Source: Metallyticus violacea
Lineage: Eukaryota > Arthropoda > Insecta > Mantodea > Metallyticidae
Length of the DNA: 64,000 nucleotides
NCBI GenBank assembly: GCA_030762175.1
Contig: CM060842.1
Span: 66,155,001 to 66,219,000 of the forward strand
Direction of reading: 5' to 3'
The position numbers were made by a program, and so were the translations under genes. A model generated the notes under the pieces. That model had not been told where the DNA came from and did no database searches. It was given only the letters and a program-made list of their open reading frames with translations. Positions 49,440 to 60,907 of the stretch are shown piece by piece; position 1 is the stretch's first letter; each line of letters begins with the position of its first letter.

Positions 49440-49700
49440 CCGCCACGGGTGGCAGCGGTCGTTAAGGCGCGGAGTGGGGTTCGATTCCCACCAGGACTCT
49501 CCTGCCTGGTTTTTTCCAGGTTTTCCTCAGTCCTCATAAATGGCAAATGCCGGGGAGGTACCCTAAACTTAGGCATGGAACGTTTTCTTCCTTTTTTTAA
49601 AAAAAAAAAAAACTTTCCCAGTTATCATTTCATCTCATATATCATCAGTGTCCACCTCCTACGGTGACTCGGTAGTAAAAACAGGCGTTAAACATTATTC
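49440..49700 (+). repeat. tRNA-derived SINE, family A, copy 3, anticodon arm deleted
   Basis: The same family A head and body, but after gttaaggcgcgga the sequence jumps directly to gtggggttcgattccc. About 20 bases of the anticodon arm and variable region present in the other copies are missing. The 3' end is degenerate (aaacaggcgttaaacattat). Confidence 0.88.
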
Positions 49701-50043
49701 AATCACTCATCAAAATCTGCATCTGGTTCCTTCCACCCTTCCATCCGGTATAAAATAGTACATAACATACTATGCATATTGAAAATTAATAATATTAACT
49801 TTAAAGTAAAGCACCTAAGATTATTGTCACTTTTCTTTGGTAAACTAAAAATTCGACACAGATCATTCCATTAGAACATATTTTTTTAAAAAAAATGTAT
49901 GTATTCATTTCTAAATCCACTCGCACATGTATTTGTTGAAAACTAATATACTTACCAAACATTTCCTTATACAAATTTCTGTAGTTATTTTATGTTATTA
50001 ATTTTCATCCTAGAGAGTGTAATACAATTTTTGTATGTTTCAG

Positions 50044-50152
50044 AAGTGAGGTCCACCAGTAATAGCCGCCTAGTAACGACAAGAGTGCAACAGAACATCA
50101 CCAAGATGTTGCTTCTCATCTCTACAGTATTCATCCTGCTAAATCTACCCAG
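50044..50152 (+). CDS. GPCR exon encoding transmembrane helix 6 (class A, peptide-receptor type)
   Basis: This is a 109-bp exon between acceptor tttgtatgtttcag (ends 50043) and donor gtaagc (starts 50153). It starts in phase 1 and ends in phase 2. With the C carried over from the 40226 donor it reads Q, then VRSTSNSRLVTTRVQQN, then ITKMLLLISTVFILLNLP and a split AG-codon (Ser or Arg). The basic, polar run into a hydrophobic helix ending in Leu-Pro is typical of the ICL3/TM6 boundary of rhodopsin-family receptors. The Pro is the conserved TM6 kink position, and the usual CWxP is replaced by LNLP, as in some invertebrate neuropeptide receptors. NLPS then a seventh helix would be expected in the next exon, which I could not find in the window. 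Which peptide receptor it is remains open. Confidence 0.75.
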
Positions 50153-52724
50153 GTAAGCCCATTACAGGAATGATAACTAACATTGGATTAAGTCATACAC
50201 AATCTTATCGTTTAGTTCCACCTGTTATATATACCTTGTATGTACGACGTGTTAGTACAACCTCAGATATTAATAGTATTATATCATCTGAACTTCATTT
50301 TACAACGAAAGGTGAAGAAAAATAAAAATGAGTTTAAATGTTTTACGTTCCACATTATTTCACATTGCTTTGCGCGATTTTACACAATGTTACCTTTGCA
50401 CTCACTATATGGCTGTTTACATTAGTGAACCTGAGCAACTACTCATATTACCTTTTTATTTTCATTACTAAAAACATCACTCCAACATTCGCATGGCATA
50501 AAGAGGAGCAGACCCTTTTACAACCACGCACTCATATGCCCATGTGTCAAAACAACATTATCTCGAATAAAATCAATGTGTAAAATCTCTAATGGCTTCT
50601 ATATAATTTGTATAATATAGTATATATCTTTACATATATTCGTGGATCATCAAAGGAAGCAGAGCCTTACTCAACTGCATCAACAAAAGGCTTTACTTAG
50701 GAGAAACGATAGCTCACAAAAAATAATAAAAACACGGGAATTTGGAACTAAACCACTGCTAACAGTGACTAACTTTAGAGAAACACAATACAAAGAAATG
50801 TAATAGTATAAAAGACCTGTTAATAAAAAGCTTCTGTTGCAGCAGCACCAATGTTGATATTTTATAGGAAAAAACATTCAGTTCTGAAATACTGATCCTA
50901 TTAGCTATCCCATGAAGCACAAGGTACTGTAATTACGATTTAAATGTTACAGCCGTTTGCATGTCGACTGTTCGGCCGTGTATCGACCGGCAACTCAGGG
51001 GTTACATTGACACATAAACTTTCCTAGGAATTGTTGCTCTTGCTGTCCACATAAACGGCGTACCTATTTAAAAAAGTGTTTGTTAGTTACTCCTTGAACC
51101 TCGGCTACTACGACGCTTTCACTCTAATAGTGGATGTCTTTTAGTGCCTCGGTAAGGCTTAAGTTTAAATAATTTCACGGCGGTGCAAATCAAAAATACT
51201 GCTATATTATTATTTTTTTTTTTTTTTTTCAAATCCGATCTTGTTGCTTCAGATGTTTAGTGGGCATATAAAAGTAATCATTAAGGGGGGCCTAACTACA
51301 GAAGATGTTAGCATTAGAACTCACTCACTTCGAAAACTACGATCGCAATTGTATTTAAAATACGCTTTGCAAACTGTTAAGGTCTTCGTCAGGTGCGAAC
51401 GGTACACAGAACACAAATGATTTAATTAATTGCAAGGCTACGAAAATTTTCATCAGCTGTTCCCAAAGATCTCCGGCAGTTGTGTAAGTATCGCTATCAT
51501 GTACCCAATGTTGTCTATGTTGAGGACAAAACTAGTGTATGGTTATCTGTATTCGTAAAAGAAATTTGTAGATGGCCTTTACTGATACCTGTTTAAAAAA
51601 ATCAACAGAAAGCATTCCTTATTCAAGGCAGCATCTGTATTTACAGTTAGACGCAGTGTTCTGTTGTTCATATCCAAGCATCAAAGCATTCCAGCAATAT
51701 CGACAAAGTTGCCAATACGAGAGAATTAAGCCAGTATTAAAGAAAGCATTGCCTCCGGAGAGGAAAATAACAGCGCGACTAGCGTAAATGGTCTTCACTT
51801 TTGACCATATAATTACATGATCAAAGGACGGAAGTATCATTTATATAAACATGCTACTTTATGTGAAGCAATTCCCCATGATTAACGTGATACATGGTTT
51901 TACAATGGGAGATTTTAGGATATATTGCTCTCATTTATTTCAAGTTTTCCTTAGGAATGAAGGCTGTTTCATTATAATGTTCAAATTTATATATCGAGGC
52001 TGGTTTAGTACAAAAATACATACTTTTATTAAGATAGAATAAAATCCATATTTAAATCTGAGGTATATGATATAACAGACTATTTAAAGCATTTATTTTA
52101 TTTGCTATAAGAAATTACATTTACATTTAGGTAAAGCTTATCTGTGGACGCTAGGAAATCACATTCAGCTTTTACAATAATTTTACAGTTCGTCTAAATG
52201 GTAGTGGTAATAGGATTAATAATTTGGGTTAGGAATTTTCTATGTAAATAATCATTGGCCTATTATTTACAATCTCGAAACTTAAATGGAAGTTAAAGTG
52301 GGGCGTTTTGTTTCAAAACACCCGAGTTGCATGCCATCTAAAAATTATATTTAAATTTCTTTTTTTTTAAATAAATATTTGACATAATATAAATATCATT
52401 GCAAACTTTAAGACAAAGTGAAGGTAAACGAATAATCTTATCGTTTATGGAATAGAGTCACATTTTGAATTGTTTTGAAATGTGGCTGTGATGAAAGATG
52501 CTATTATGAACACGGAGCGACACTTCGCCTTGTGATGGGACTTCCCCCTAATTAGATAATTTGCCTCAATTGCACGTAATGTATTATGCTAAAATATGGT
52601 GTGTAACAATGGAAAAAGCGAAAAGAAAAATTTTGTTTGCGTCTTTTTGTAAGATTTGTGAAAGGAATACAGTTACTTAAGAGGATATAAGCATAAGCAA
52701 GACAATGTTTTAAATTCAAATAAA
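50153..52724. other. AT-rich intron sequence downstream of the TM6 exon
   Basis: No phase-compatible exon with a TM7-like (NPxxY) segment was seen. No repeat family was recognised. A T-run lies near 51212-51229. Confidence 0.45.
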
Positions 52725-53001
52725 CCGCTACGGGTGGCCGAGGTCGTTAAGGCGCGGACTCGTAAGCGGGAGGTCTGGGATTCGAATCCCGCCAGGACCG
52801 TCCTCCCTGACAGGTTTTTTTCCAGGATTTCCTCAGTCCTCATAACTGGCAAATGCCGAGGAGGTACACTAAACTTAGGCCTGGAACGTTTCCTTCCTTG
52901 AAAAATCCTTTCCCAATATATCATTTCATCTCATGTATCATCAGTGTTCACCGTCTGTGGTGCCTCAGTAGTAAAAACGGGCGTTAAACACCATTAAAAA
53001 A
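52725..53001 (+). repeat. tRNA-derived SINE, family A, copy 4 (near-consensus)
   Basis: Complete head with A box (ggccgaggtcgttaaggcg) and B box (ggttcgaatcc after ctggga), the full body, and the 3' end aaaacgggcgttaaacacca followed by A6. The short motif caaataa occurs just before and just after, a possible target duplication. Confidence 0.92.
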
Positions 53002-53210
53002 CCCAAATAATGCTAAACAAAAGTTCCTGCAATGCCTAAATATAAGAGTATAGGGTTCAAGTGAGGCGGCAAATTTCACATACATTCAATAAGGTCTTTG
53101 CGAAGGGATCCGAGCGTTTAAAACAAGAAAATGTTACTGATATTGTATGTTAGAAATATACGACACTGACATAGTGTGATGTTAAACATACATTTTCAAA
53201 CTACAAGTCA

Positions 53211-53500
53211 TCGCCAAGGATGGCCGAGGTCGTTAAGGAGCGGACTTGTGAGCGGGTGGTGTGGGGTTCGATTCCCACCAGAATCTTCCTGCCTGACTGA
53301 GGTTTATTCCAGGTTTTCCTCGGTTCTCATAAATGGCAAATATCGGAGAGGCACCCGAAAATTAGGCCTGGAACGTTTCCTTCCTTAAAAAATCAAACAT
53401 CCTTTCCTAATTTATCATTTCATCTTGTATATCATCAGTGTCCACCGCTTGTGGTGCCTTAGTAATAAAAACGGGCGTTAAAGAGTATTGAAAAAAAATT
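53211..53500 (+). repeat. tRNA-derived SINE, family A, copy 5
   Basis: Full-length, same orientation as copy 4 and only about 210 bp downstream. The head reads atggccgaggtcgttaagga and the B box ggttcgattcc. The body and 3' end (aaacgggcgttaaagagtat, then A8) are present with more substitutions than copy 4, so it is a separate insertion and not a local duplication. Confidence 0.9.
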
Positions 53501-54179
53501 AATAAACTATAATTCACTGTTGTATGATAAATGTCACAGTTTTCAGTTTGACATTGTGGTTCACTTTAACATTTCTCTCGATGACTAGAATGCAGAAAAA
53601 TAGTGGAGAATAAAGGTACTTCTGTGCTTTCATTTCAAACGACATAAATATATTTTCCCCCCTTGAAAAATATTTTTGAATTTTTAAGCATATACAATTT
53701 TTTAAACCTTTAAAAATACCTAAAATTTTATCTAAGAATAATTATACTTTCTAAAGCTAATAAAATACATGCTTTACAATTCAGTCAATCTCAGCTTGTT
53801 AATGTGTAGTTTCCGCGATGCTTCGCTTTGTCCTCTTGTTTGCAAATAACAAATATGGCGTTAGAAGGTGACACGCCGCTTACTCAATCCTATGTGGACA
53901 TCTAAATGCAAATAGAAAACAGTTTTTCGACTTAAGAATTTTGACATAACTTCCTTTAAACTTGATCATTTTAGTTTCCTAAAGGGCGTGTTATTGGGCA
54001 TGGCTGCTACAGTGCAGGATTAAAAATGGTTTGGATAAGTAGGAAATTCCGTCACGGACCTTTACGATTTTAAATTTGTTATTCTTCCCCCTCCCCAATT
54101 CTATAATCATCCTGTAGTTCAGTGTGCGCAAATATATTTCCTCTGCCCGTATATCTTCATTGTTCTTTTATATTGTACT
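53501..54179. other. non-coding intron sequence
   Basis: Nothing recognisable was found. Confidence 0.45.
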
Positions 54180-54640
54180 GAAAAGTATTTATGATAAGCG
54201 TAGAGCCCGACAGACAGTATCGTCCCGAGCGACGGAGAAGAAAGTCGAATGCTTCAGTCCCTAACGGCAGCGAAACAAGTGGGACTGAAACCGCAAACCA
54301 AAATGAAAAAAGCATATGCTTATAACATTTTAAGTTTTGCATGTTTTATTTTTTGTATTTTTAACCCTACCTAACCTAAAATTGAAACCTATAACGCTTT
54401 TAATGCTATAAGATTTGCATGTATTTTTCAACAAGAAAAAAAGCAAAAAAAAAAAAAAAAAAAAAAAAAGTTATGCTATGAGGGATCGAACCTATGACCT
54501 TTCCATCAATAGCATTCTCCAACTACTTGAGCTAACATACCGAGGTGCTCATTATCCGCCTACATCTGTTGAAGTCCCTACGACTTGGCTTTCCGCGCTG
54601 ACGCTCGGGACTGAAGCACCAAGACGATACTGCCTGTATG
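54180..54640. repeat. inverted pair of an unnamed repeat flanking a tRNA-like segment
   Basis: About 54205-54265 reversed and 54590-54640 forward share gggactgaagca, cgctcggga and gacgatactg(t/c)ctgt. The two arms look like diverged copies of one repeat in opposite orientation. Between them are a near-duplicate atgctataa...tttgcatgta motif (54315-54345 and 54405-54432), an A25 run (54445-54469) and a minus-strand tRNA-like segment. Confidence 0.55.
54475..54550 (-). repeat. tRNA-like sequence next to an A-run
   Basis: The minus strand has ggtatgttagctcaagtagt (A-box side) and ataggttcgatccctcat (B box GGTTCGATCCC). A stretch of A lies just below it at 54445-54469, which is T on the minus strand. 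This is a tRNA-derived retroposon or tRNA pseudogene; the anticodon arm is not well formed. Confidence 0.55.
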
Positions 54641-57308
54641 GATTATTGGCAGTATCCGCGTGGACATTCAGCTTGCAGTTTACTGTTGCAGGAGAAAACA
54701 TCATTTCTGTCATGTTTTCACAAATCAGTTCTTGTGTGCACCAGTGTAATTAATTACAGTGTGCTAGAGAAGTAAATGTTACTATAGGGTATTGTTTCGA
54801 CATATTATTAGACAGAGATCAAATAAAGTCTATAGGAATCGTAACATACTGTAGGGGAAAGTAAAGAAAACACAAAGGCAGAAATTGGAATAATTAGGAA
54901 GGGAAGTAAATATGTTGCGAGTAAACGAAAATATCATTAAGATAGCGAAATGTATAACTAAGAAACATCTTAACACCGAGAGCTAGTGACTGGCGCGACC
55001 TTTAATCGGCATGGTTGCGTTCAGATACTTACGCAGACCAAAAATAACTCTGTATAAAGCTTTTATTCCTGACACTATAAGCCTTATTAATGTTAACACT
55101 TAAATGATTCGAAAGGATTTAGCAACATTAGTAATATCAAAAGTTGCACTATTAAAATAGTATTTACTTTTTTACTCTTCTTATGTCGTTTTTCTGTCAC
55201 ATATATATTTTGAAAGTATACTTTTCTTGTCTTTTTTATTTTTATCTGAAATATAATTAAAATATTTTATCTGTTATTCATTGAAATTAGTTTTTAATAA
55301 GCTACGTATATATAGTCCGCGAAATTTGTATTTTATCGCGGTAGTTTTTCTGATGTAACAGATAATTTTGTGAAAGGCAGAGGGGGAAAAAAGAAGAATT
55401 AAGTTCTCTGTAGTCAACAATTTATTAGAAAGAGATCAAAACTTTCTCTTTCCGGTGATAACTAAAATGAAGAATCTTGTACAGAATTGGAAATCCTTCT
55501 TGCTTTCTGCAAGAATCTTGAAAGACTGACAAAGTCAATGCCTCGTCTTTTTTAATATAAAAGATGACTGCGTTTTTGGAAACAAAAAGTTCAAGGATAT
55601 TAGTTTAAATGAAAATTGCCTTAAATTCAAATATCTCGTCAAATTTTCTGCGAAAAATATACATGAAATTGTTAAATTCAGCATTAACTAAAAATGGTTG
55701 GCATATGCTGAGGATCTCCAATGTAAAATTCAGTTGGCATCAGTCATTCAAAAATACAATAATTTCTATTACCAAGAATTACAATTTTTATTTCCCTCTA
55801 CAAGAGTTAATTCCTTTAGATGGTTTTGTCTAAAGTACCTTATCACATACTCCAAAAAATAGCCATATTGGGAGAATAATAGAAAATGGAGTCATTCTAC
55901 CGAATGCATCATACTTGGAATATATGTGAGAGTAAAGGGTGAAGGCGCTAAACTAGCAGCGGAAGGAAGCGTTATTTATAGTACTATATCGGCCCCTCCC
56001 TCCTAAAGACCAATGAGACTAGGAAATGAATGGTGTATGTGGTTCTGCTCACGCAGCCGTTGGAAATACTCCTGATTAAGTCAAAGAACACGTACTGACC
56101 ACAAGTTACGTTATACCAGCATGCAACACATCGCCTGACTGGAGAACATTTCTGTTTGCATTTTATAAATATTTTCTAAATGTTTTATGCCACATATTTG
56201 TACTTTCTCAACCTGAATTTTAAATCATTTGTATCGCTATGATGCTGCAAAAGTCAAATCTGTTCTATTCATTCATCTTGTTTTATAAGCAGCATATAAA
56301 ACGCTGATATACTGAACGAATTTAAATACAAATAACTGAACAAAACATTGGCGAATGATAAAGTGAAACAAAATTCCTAGCTTATTCAGTCCCATCTGTT
56401 TGCAGTATTTGTCAATTTTTATTTTGCAACTCTTGCAGCAGTTACATTTACCTAATACTTAAACAAAACAGTAACCAGTGTAAATAACAGGTATTAAAAA
56501 CAAAAAAACTTTAAAACGGCAAGCGCAGCAGTGGTAAACCAGTATTAAGATTAAGAGTAGATCAACATAATGTGGGCAATGACTCATATAATGACTCATA
56601 GCCATAAAAGAAACTAAAACAAAAGCGAGAGTAAAAATACAGCTCATGTTAAAAGTAATTCTTTTAACACAAGTCACTCAGTGCTATAGTGTCTTAAACT
56701 TTGGTTAAATACGGAATGTAATTATTATTAGTCTATTTCAGCAGACACAAACTAATATTTATAATAGTTTGAATATTCCTTTTGACTTTTTCACTCGAAA
56801 CCAGACCATAGTGCAATTAGTGATATTACATAAATTTGTTTTCAAAAGTCACAAAGTGTTCCTAAAGTAATGTTCCTTGTATTATGTACAGGTCTTTATT
56901 TGATTATGGTCTTTAGATTCTGAAGATTTGAGCAAACTAGGAAGATAATGTAATGAATAGAAAGAATAACACTGGAAAATTTGCCAGGAAAATCAAGAAA
57001 ACAATTTGATATTGCATAAGTAACCATGTTGGCAACTCTGGGACCATGTCAGGCTGGAGGAATATCATAAGAGCTGATCTCTCATTGGGATGCCAAAATG
57101 CCCTGCTATGGCGTCTTTCAGCGCGAGGAAATTACATTTTAAACAGCAATTTATTATAATATATAAAGAAAATGTAATAATAATAATAATAGTAGTTAGT
57201 AATGATTATGATGATATGAACAAAATTTTAATTTGAAATTTTACTGCATCAAAATGCGTTTGAAAATATTAATCTTCATGAATAGTTTTGGTGACATTAT
57301 CCAGAAAT
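54641..57308. other. AT-rich intron sequence
   Basis: No exon with suitable phase and TM7 character, and no repeat, was recognised. A motif-less 74-codon frame lies at 55609 and a hydrophobic 72-codon minus frame at 56459-56677. Confidence 0.4.
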
Positions 57309-57310
57309 CT

Positions 57311-57610
57311 AGTGTAGTAGTCTAGTGGACAGAATTGTTGACTGCTGTCCGGGACCTCCTGCGTTCGATCCCCGGTATCTGATTAGAATATTTTACGTTA
57401 GGGAGGCTTGAAATGCGGTTGACCCGCTTCATGAGGACATTGGGGAGCCATCTCACGGCATCCTTCGATCTAGGAAGCCGTGTGATAGGCCACCGGCGGA
57501 GTGTTGGTGTACAGTTGTCTGACTCCCTGGCCCCGAGTACCATAGTGCCAGTAGTGTTTTCAACCAAGCCTCCTCGAACTCTCAGAGTGATACGGTGCTG
57601 TGTTACTGTG
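57311..57610 (+). repeat. tRNA-derived SINE-like element, third type
   Basis: The head has gtagtctagtggacagaatt (A box, Glu/Asp-like) and tgcgttcgatccccggtatc (B box GTTCGATCCC). It is followed by about 230 bp of clearly less AT-rich, non-coding sequence unlike families A and B. Only one copy is in the window, so the body and 3' border are tentative. Confidence 0.55.
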
Positions 57611-57874
57611 CTGAAAATATACTGCTAAACTATTTATCGCATCTGTAACCGTACGGTCAATGGAACAAAATACTTAAAAAAAATCACAATATTATTTATT
57701 AATCCACCACTGTATATAACTAAAGAGTGCTACTATTATGGGGAGCCTGCAAGAAGCTTGTCGAAGCTTGAAATTCCTCCATACCACCATAAGAATTACT
57801 TGCAGACAACAGATCGAAGATGTTTTGAAGGAAAGGTAGTATAGACTTCAGCCGCACATGCGCAGAAGACTCGT

Positions 57875-57878
<4 letters not shown>

Positions 57879-57920
<42 letters not shown>
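57879..57920. repeat. (CT)n microsatellite
   Basis: About 21 uninterrupted CT units. Confidence 0.95.
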
Positions 57921-57922
<2 letters not shown>

Positions 57923-58021
57923 GTCTCGACCCGTAAATAAATGGGCAAGGATGTCAACAACAGCACTAATCACATGGTCCCTGCAACACTGCCCTCTACT
58001 CATGTTGTTGCAAGACGGACT

Positions 58022-58296
58022 TTTTTTTTTAATGGTGTTTAACGCCCGTTTTTACTACTGAGGTACCACAGGCAGTGGACACAATGATACATGAGATGAT
58101 ATACTGGGAAAGGAGTTTTTAAGGAAGGAAAGATTCCAAGCCTAAGTTTAGGGTACCTCCCCGGCATTTTCCATTTATGGGGGCTGAGGAAAACCTGGAA
58201 AAACCCTGAGTCAGGGAGGATGATCCTGGCGGGATAGGAACGCCAGACGTTCCGCTTATGAATCTGCGCCTTAACGACCTCAGTCACCCGTGGCGA
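58022..58296 (-). repeat. tRNA-derived SINE, family A, copy 6, with 13-bp target duplication
   Basis: Reverse orientation. The T-rich start is the poly(A) tail, followed by aatggtgtttaacgcccgtt, the body, and the A-box complement gcgccttaacgacct at the high side. It is flanked by tgcaagacggact at 58009-58021 and 58297-58309, a perfect 13-bp duplication. The B box is damaged (the reverse-complement GTTCGAATCC is not intact). Confidence 0.95.
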
Positions 58297-58309
58297 TGCA
58301 AGACGGACT

Positions 58310-59629
58310 GCGGTAGATCCAAGCCCGCCTTGGACTGTCATACTAAAAGGAGGAGAAAAAAGATCCAGACATTTCTTCCATGCTCTCTTCCTAGTAAAAA
58401 AGGCCGCTAACTGTTTCTTTAAAGCAAGGAATGTTTGACAATACTACAATAAATATAATAGTTGCTAATGTATTTATAAATATTAAGGTTTCTCTAAAAA
58501 AATAATATAATACGCCTATTTAACCTGGTTTTATTTTGTGAATAGGATGTTTACTAAATGAGCTCTGTGTCAAAAATATATCATAAATAACTATACTATT
58601 AAAATCTGTTTTAAAGTTCGGTTAACCAAATCACTGCATCTTTAACATTTATTCTGCGTAATGTTCATCTTAAAACAACAGTTATTTTGCAAAATATAAC
58701 AAAGCAATTAAATCAGAATAAATATAATTTTAAACGTTTGATTTTAATGTAAATATTACATTCTGGTATGAACTGAAGAACAGTAAACAAATTGGCTAAA
58801 TACTAGAGAAATAAACTATAGAAATTAGTTGCTAAGCAGTCAAAGGTATTATTCCTGAATTCTAATGTGCATGTTAGCTCAGGTAAGGGAAAGGCTTGTT
58901 AAATTGCCGAATCATATTACTGGTATACAGTAAGTTATACAAATATCGCAGATAAATTACCAATGACTATTTGCTCTATCGATGGACTAAGTGGAAGGCA
59001 CTCTCATGTTTCTTTCACATTGACTATATTGCTTCAATATATAAGAGCTTAGCTTTTGTTAGCCAAAATCGATACTGCCATTCAATATTCAGGACTTGGG
59101 AAACCAAAACTGCATTATGGATGACTGAACAAAGTAAGATATAACAATAACGTCATATTAGCTTATAAGCACTTAGAATAAAAATATAATATAGCACCCG
59201 TTTTAAATAGCCATAATGCAGATCTTTGCACTGCAATACAATAAAATTTCCTTCATATTTGAGAGATGTTAAAAGTTAAGTAGCTTAAAATAAACATATT
59301 TACATATCTGTGGTTCCAAACAATAGAATATCTTGTACGCGTATTATTTAATTAGAAACCTTGTATTTTAGCGAATTCGTAGGAACGTGGCTACTGCGGT
59401 TGTACCCGAGAAACATATATATAATACAAAGGAAAAATAAAAATAAAGTAACACTATTAGCAATGTAACAAATTAACAGTAATTATAAAAGCTTTTAAAA
59501 GGATAAAACACTAAGATATAGTAACATTTGAAATCGCTATATTTCGAACTCGTTGAGTTCTTCTATGGCAAGAAGACAAGTATATATATATCTGTTAATC
59601 TAACTGTCGCAATTTTGTTCGTTTTTTTT
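58310..59629. other. AT-rich non-coding sequence
   Basis: Nothing recognisable was found. Confidence 0.45.
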
Positions 59630-60330
59630 CCCCTCTCTCTCAACGAAACAAGGTATCTAACCGTCAATTAACAAACTATTCGTCGAGTTCATTAACCAGC
59701 AAAATTGGTCCATTAGAGATAGGGGTTAACCTAAAGAGAATCTTTTTAAAAAAAATCGAAAAATTGCTCTAGCGGCCGGAAATTTGTTTTTTCTCAACGA
59801 ATGTCGGTACATTTCTTTAAAATAAATTGATAAAACTCTGTATAATCATTTAATTAAAATAAATTAATAGTGGGGCTTACCTGAAACCCAAAATTTAAAA
59901 ATCGCTCTAGAAGTACCAATACTTGTTTTTTCACAACAAAACTCGCACATGACCATTTAAACCAAATAAGAAAAAATCTGAAAATCAGTGAAATCAGAAT
60001 ATTAAAAATGGGGGTTTATCTGACACCAAAAAATTATTTTAGCGGCATCTATATTTGCTTTTTCGCAGCGAAACTCCGTATATAACATTTAAATAAATTA
60101 AGAAAAATAGTTCCTGAAAATCAGGAAAATCGAGCCATTGGGATTCGGGGTTTACATGAAACCCAACATTTAAAATTAACTCTAGCGATACCAACATTTG
60201 TTTCTTCGCAACAAAATTCGATAGATACTCGTACCAATTAAGTAAAATAAGAAATATAGTTTCTGAAAATAAGGGAATTGAACCATTAGGAGTAGGTTGA
60301 AAATCGAAATTTAAAAAGCGCTCATATATT
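59630..60330 (-). repeat. tandem array of the roughly 140-bp repeat, locus 2 (reverse orientation)
   Basis: The anchor complement (ctctagc, with variants ctctaga and ttttagc) recurs at 59767, 59905, 60037 and 60180, with a weak fifth near 60320. Spacings are 138, 132, 143 and about 140. Units carry ttgttttttc(t/a)caacgaa, then attaggagt/ggggtttac and tgaaacccaacatttaaaa. These are the reverse complements of the blocks at 40984-41390. Confidence 0.78.
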
Positions 60331-60874
60331 TAATTTTCTATGTATTGTTTTAACATAGAGGAGAAATGAATTCAGCATATAGACTGTATTTATAACGATG
60401 TATCTGTTTTATATTTAACAAAAACATCATCATGAAGATGGCAAATATGAAATATAATATGTATGTGTGTGAGAATTATATTTATATCTAAGAGCGCTCT
60501 GTAATAATCTCCAGAAAAGTTTCGTTAAATGCTTTTACTACAACATTTAAATTAAATTTCAAAACCATTGAAAATCAATGAAACTTTCAATTGCTTATTG
60601 TTGATTATGTATAATTGCTTAGTACTTTGTAATTGTTTTTAAATAGTAACATGTTTTTGTTTTACTGAAAGATATGAACATCTTAAATACATAACGTAAC
60701 TCGAAACTTTGAGTTATTTTTCTGTATTATAGTGAATGTGAAAATGTTATCAAGGACTCAGTTCATAAACATGGCAACATTTAAAAATGGTTATAAATAC
60801 GCACACAGTATAGCTTATTCTATTAATGTTCATACATTTCATTTAATTAATAGTATACCATTAATTTTTGTAGT

Positions 60875-60907
<33 letters not shown>

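Larger units (their letters stand above)
40227..50043 (+). other. 9.8-kb phase-1 intron of the GPCR gene
   Basis: It runs from donor gtgagt at 40227 to acceptor tgtttcag at 50043. It contains the 140-bp repeat array, a TG/CA microsatellite and several SINEs, listed separately. Confidence 0.6.

Noticed and set aside
54674..54774. Possible next GPCR exon after acceptor cagcttgcag, compatible with phase 2
   Set aside because: The translation (SLLLQEKTSFLSC...) is not TM7-like, lacks NPxxY and runs to a stop without a usable donor. A nearby repeat also makes it unlikely.
56405..56498. Possible next GPCR exon after gtttgcag
   Set aside because: A phase-compatible short open stretch ending in a stop. 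Cys-rich and without the TM7 signature.
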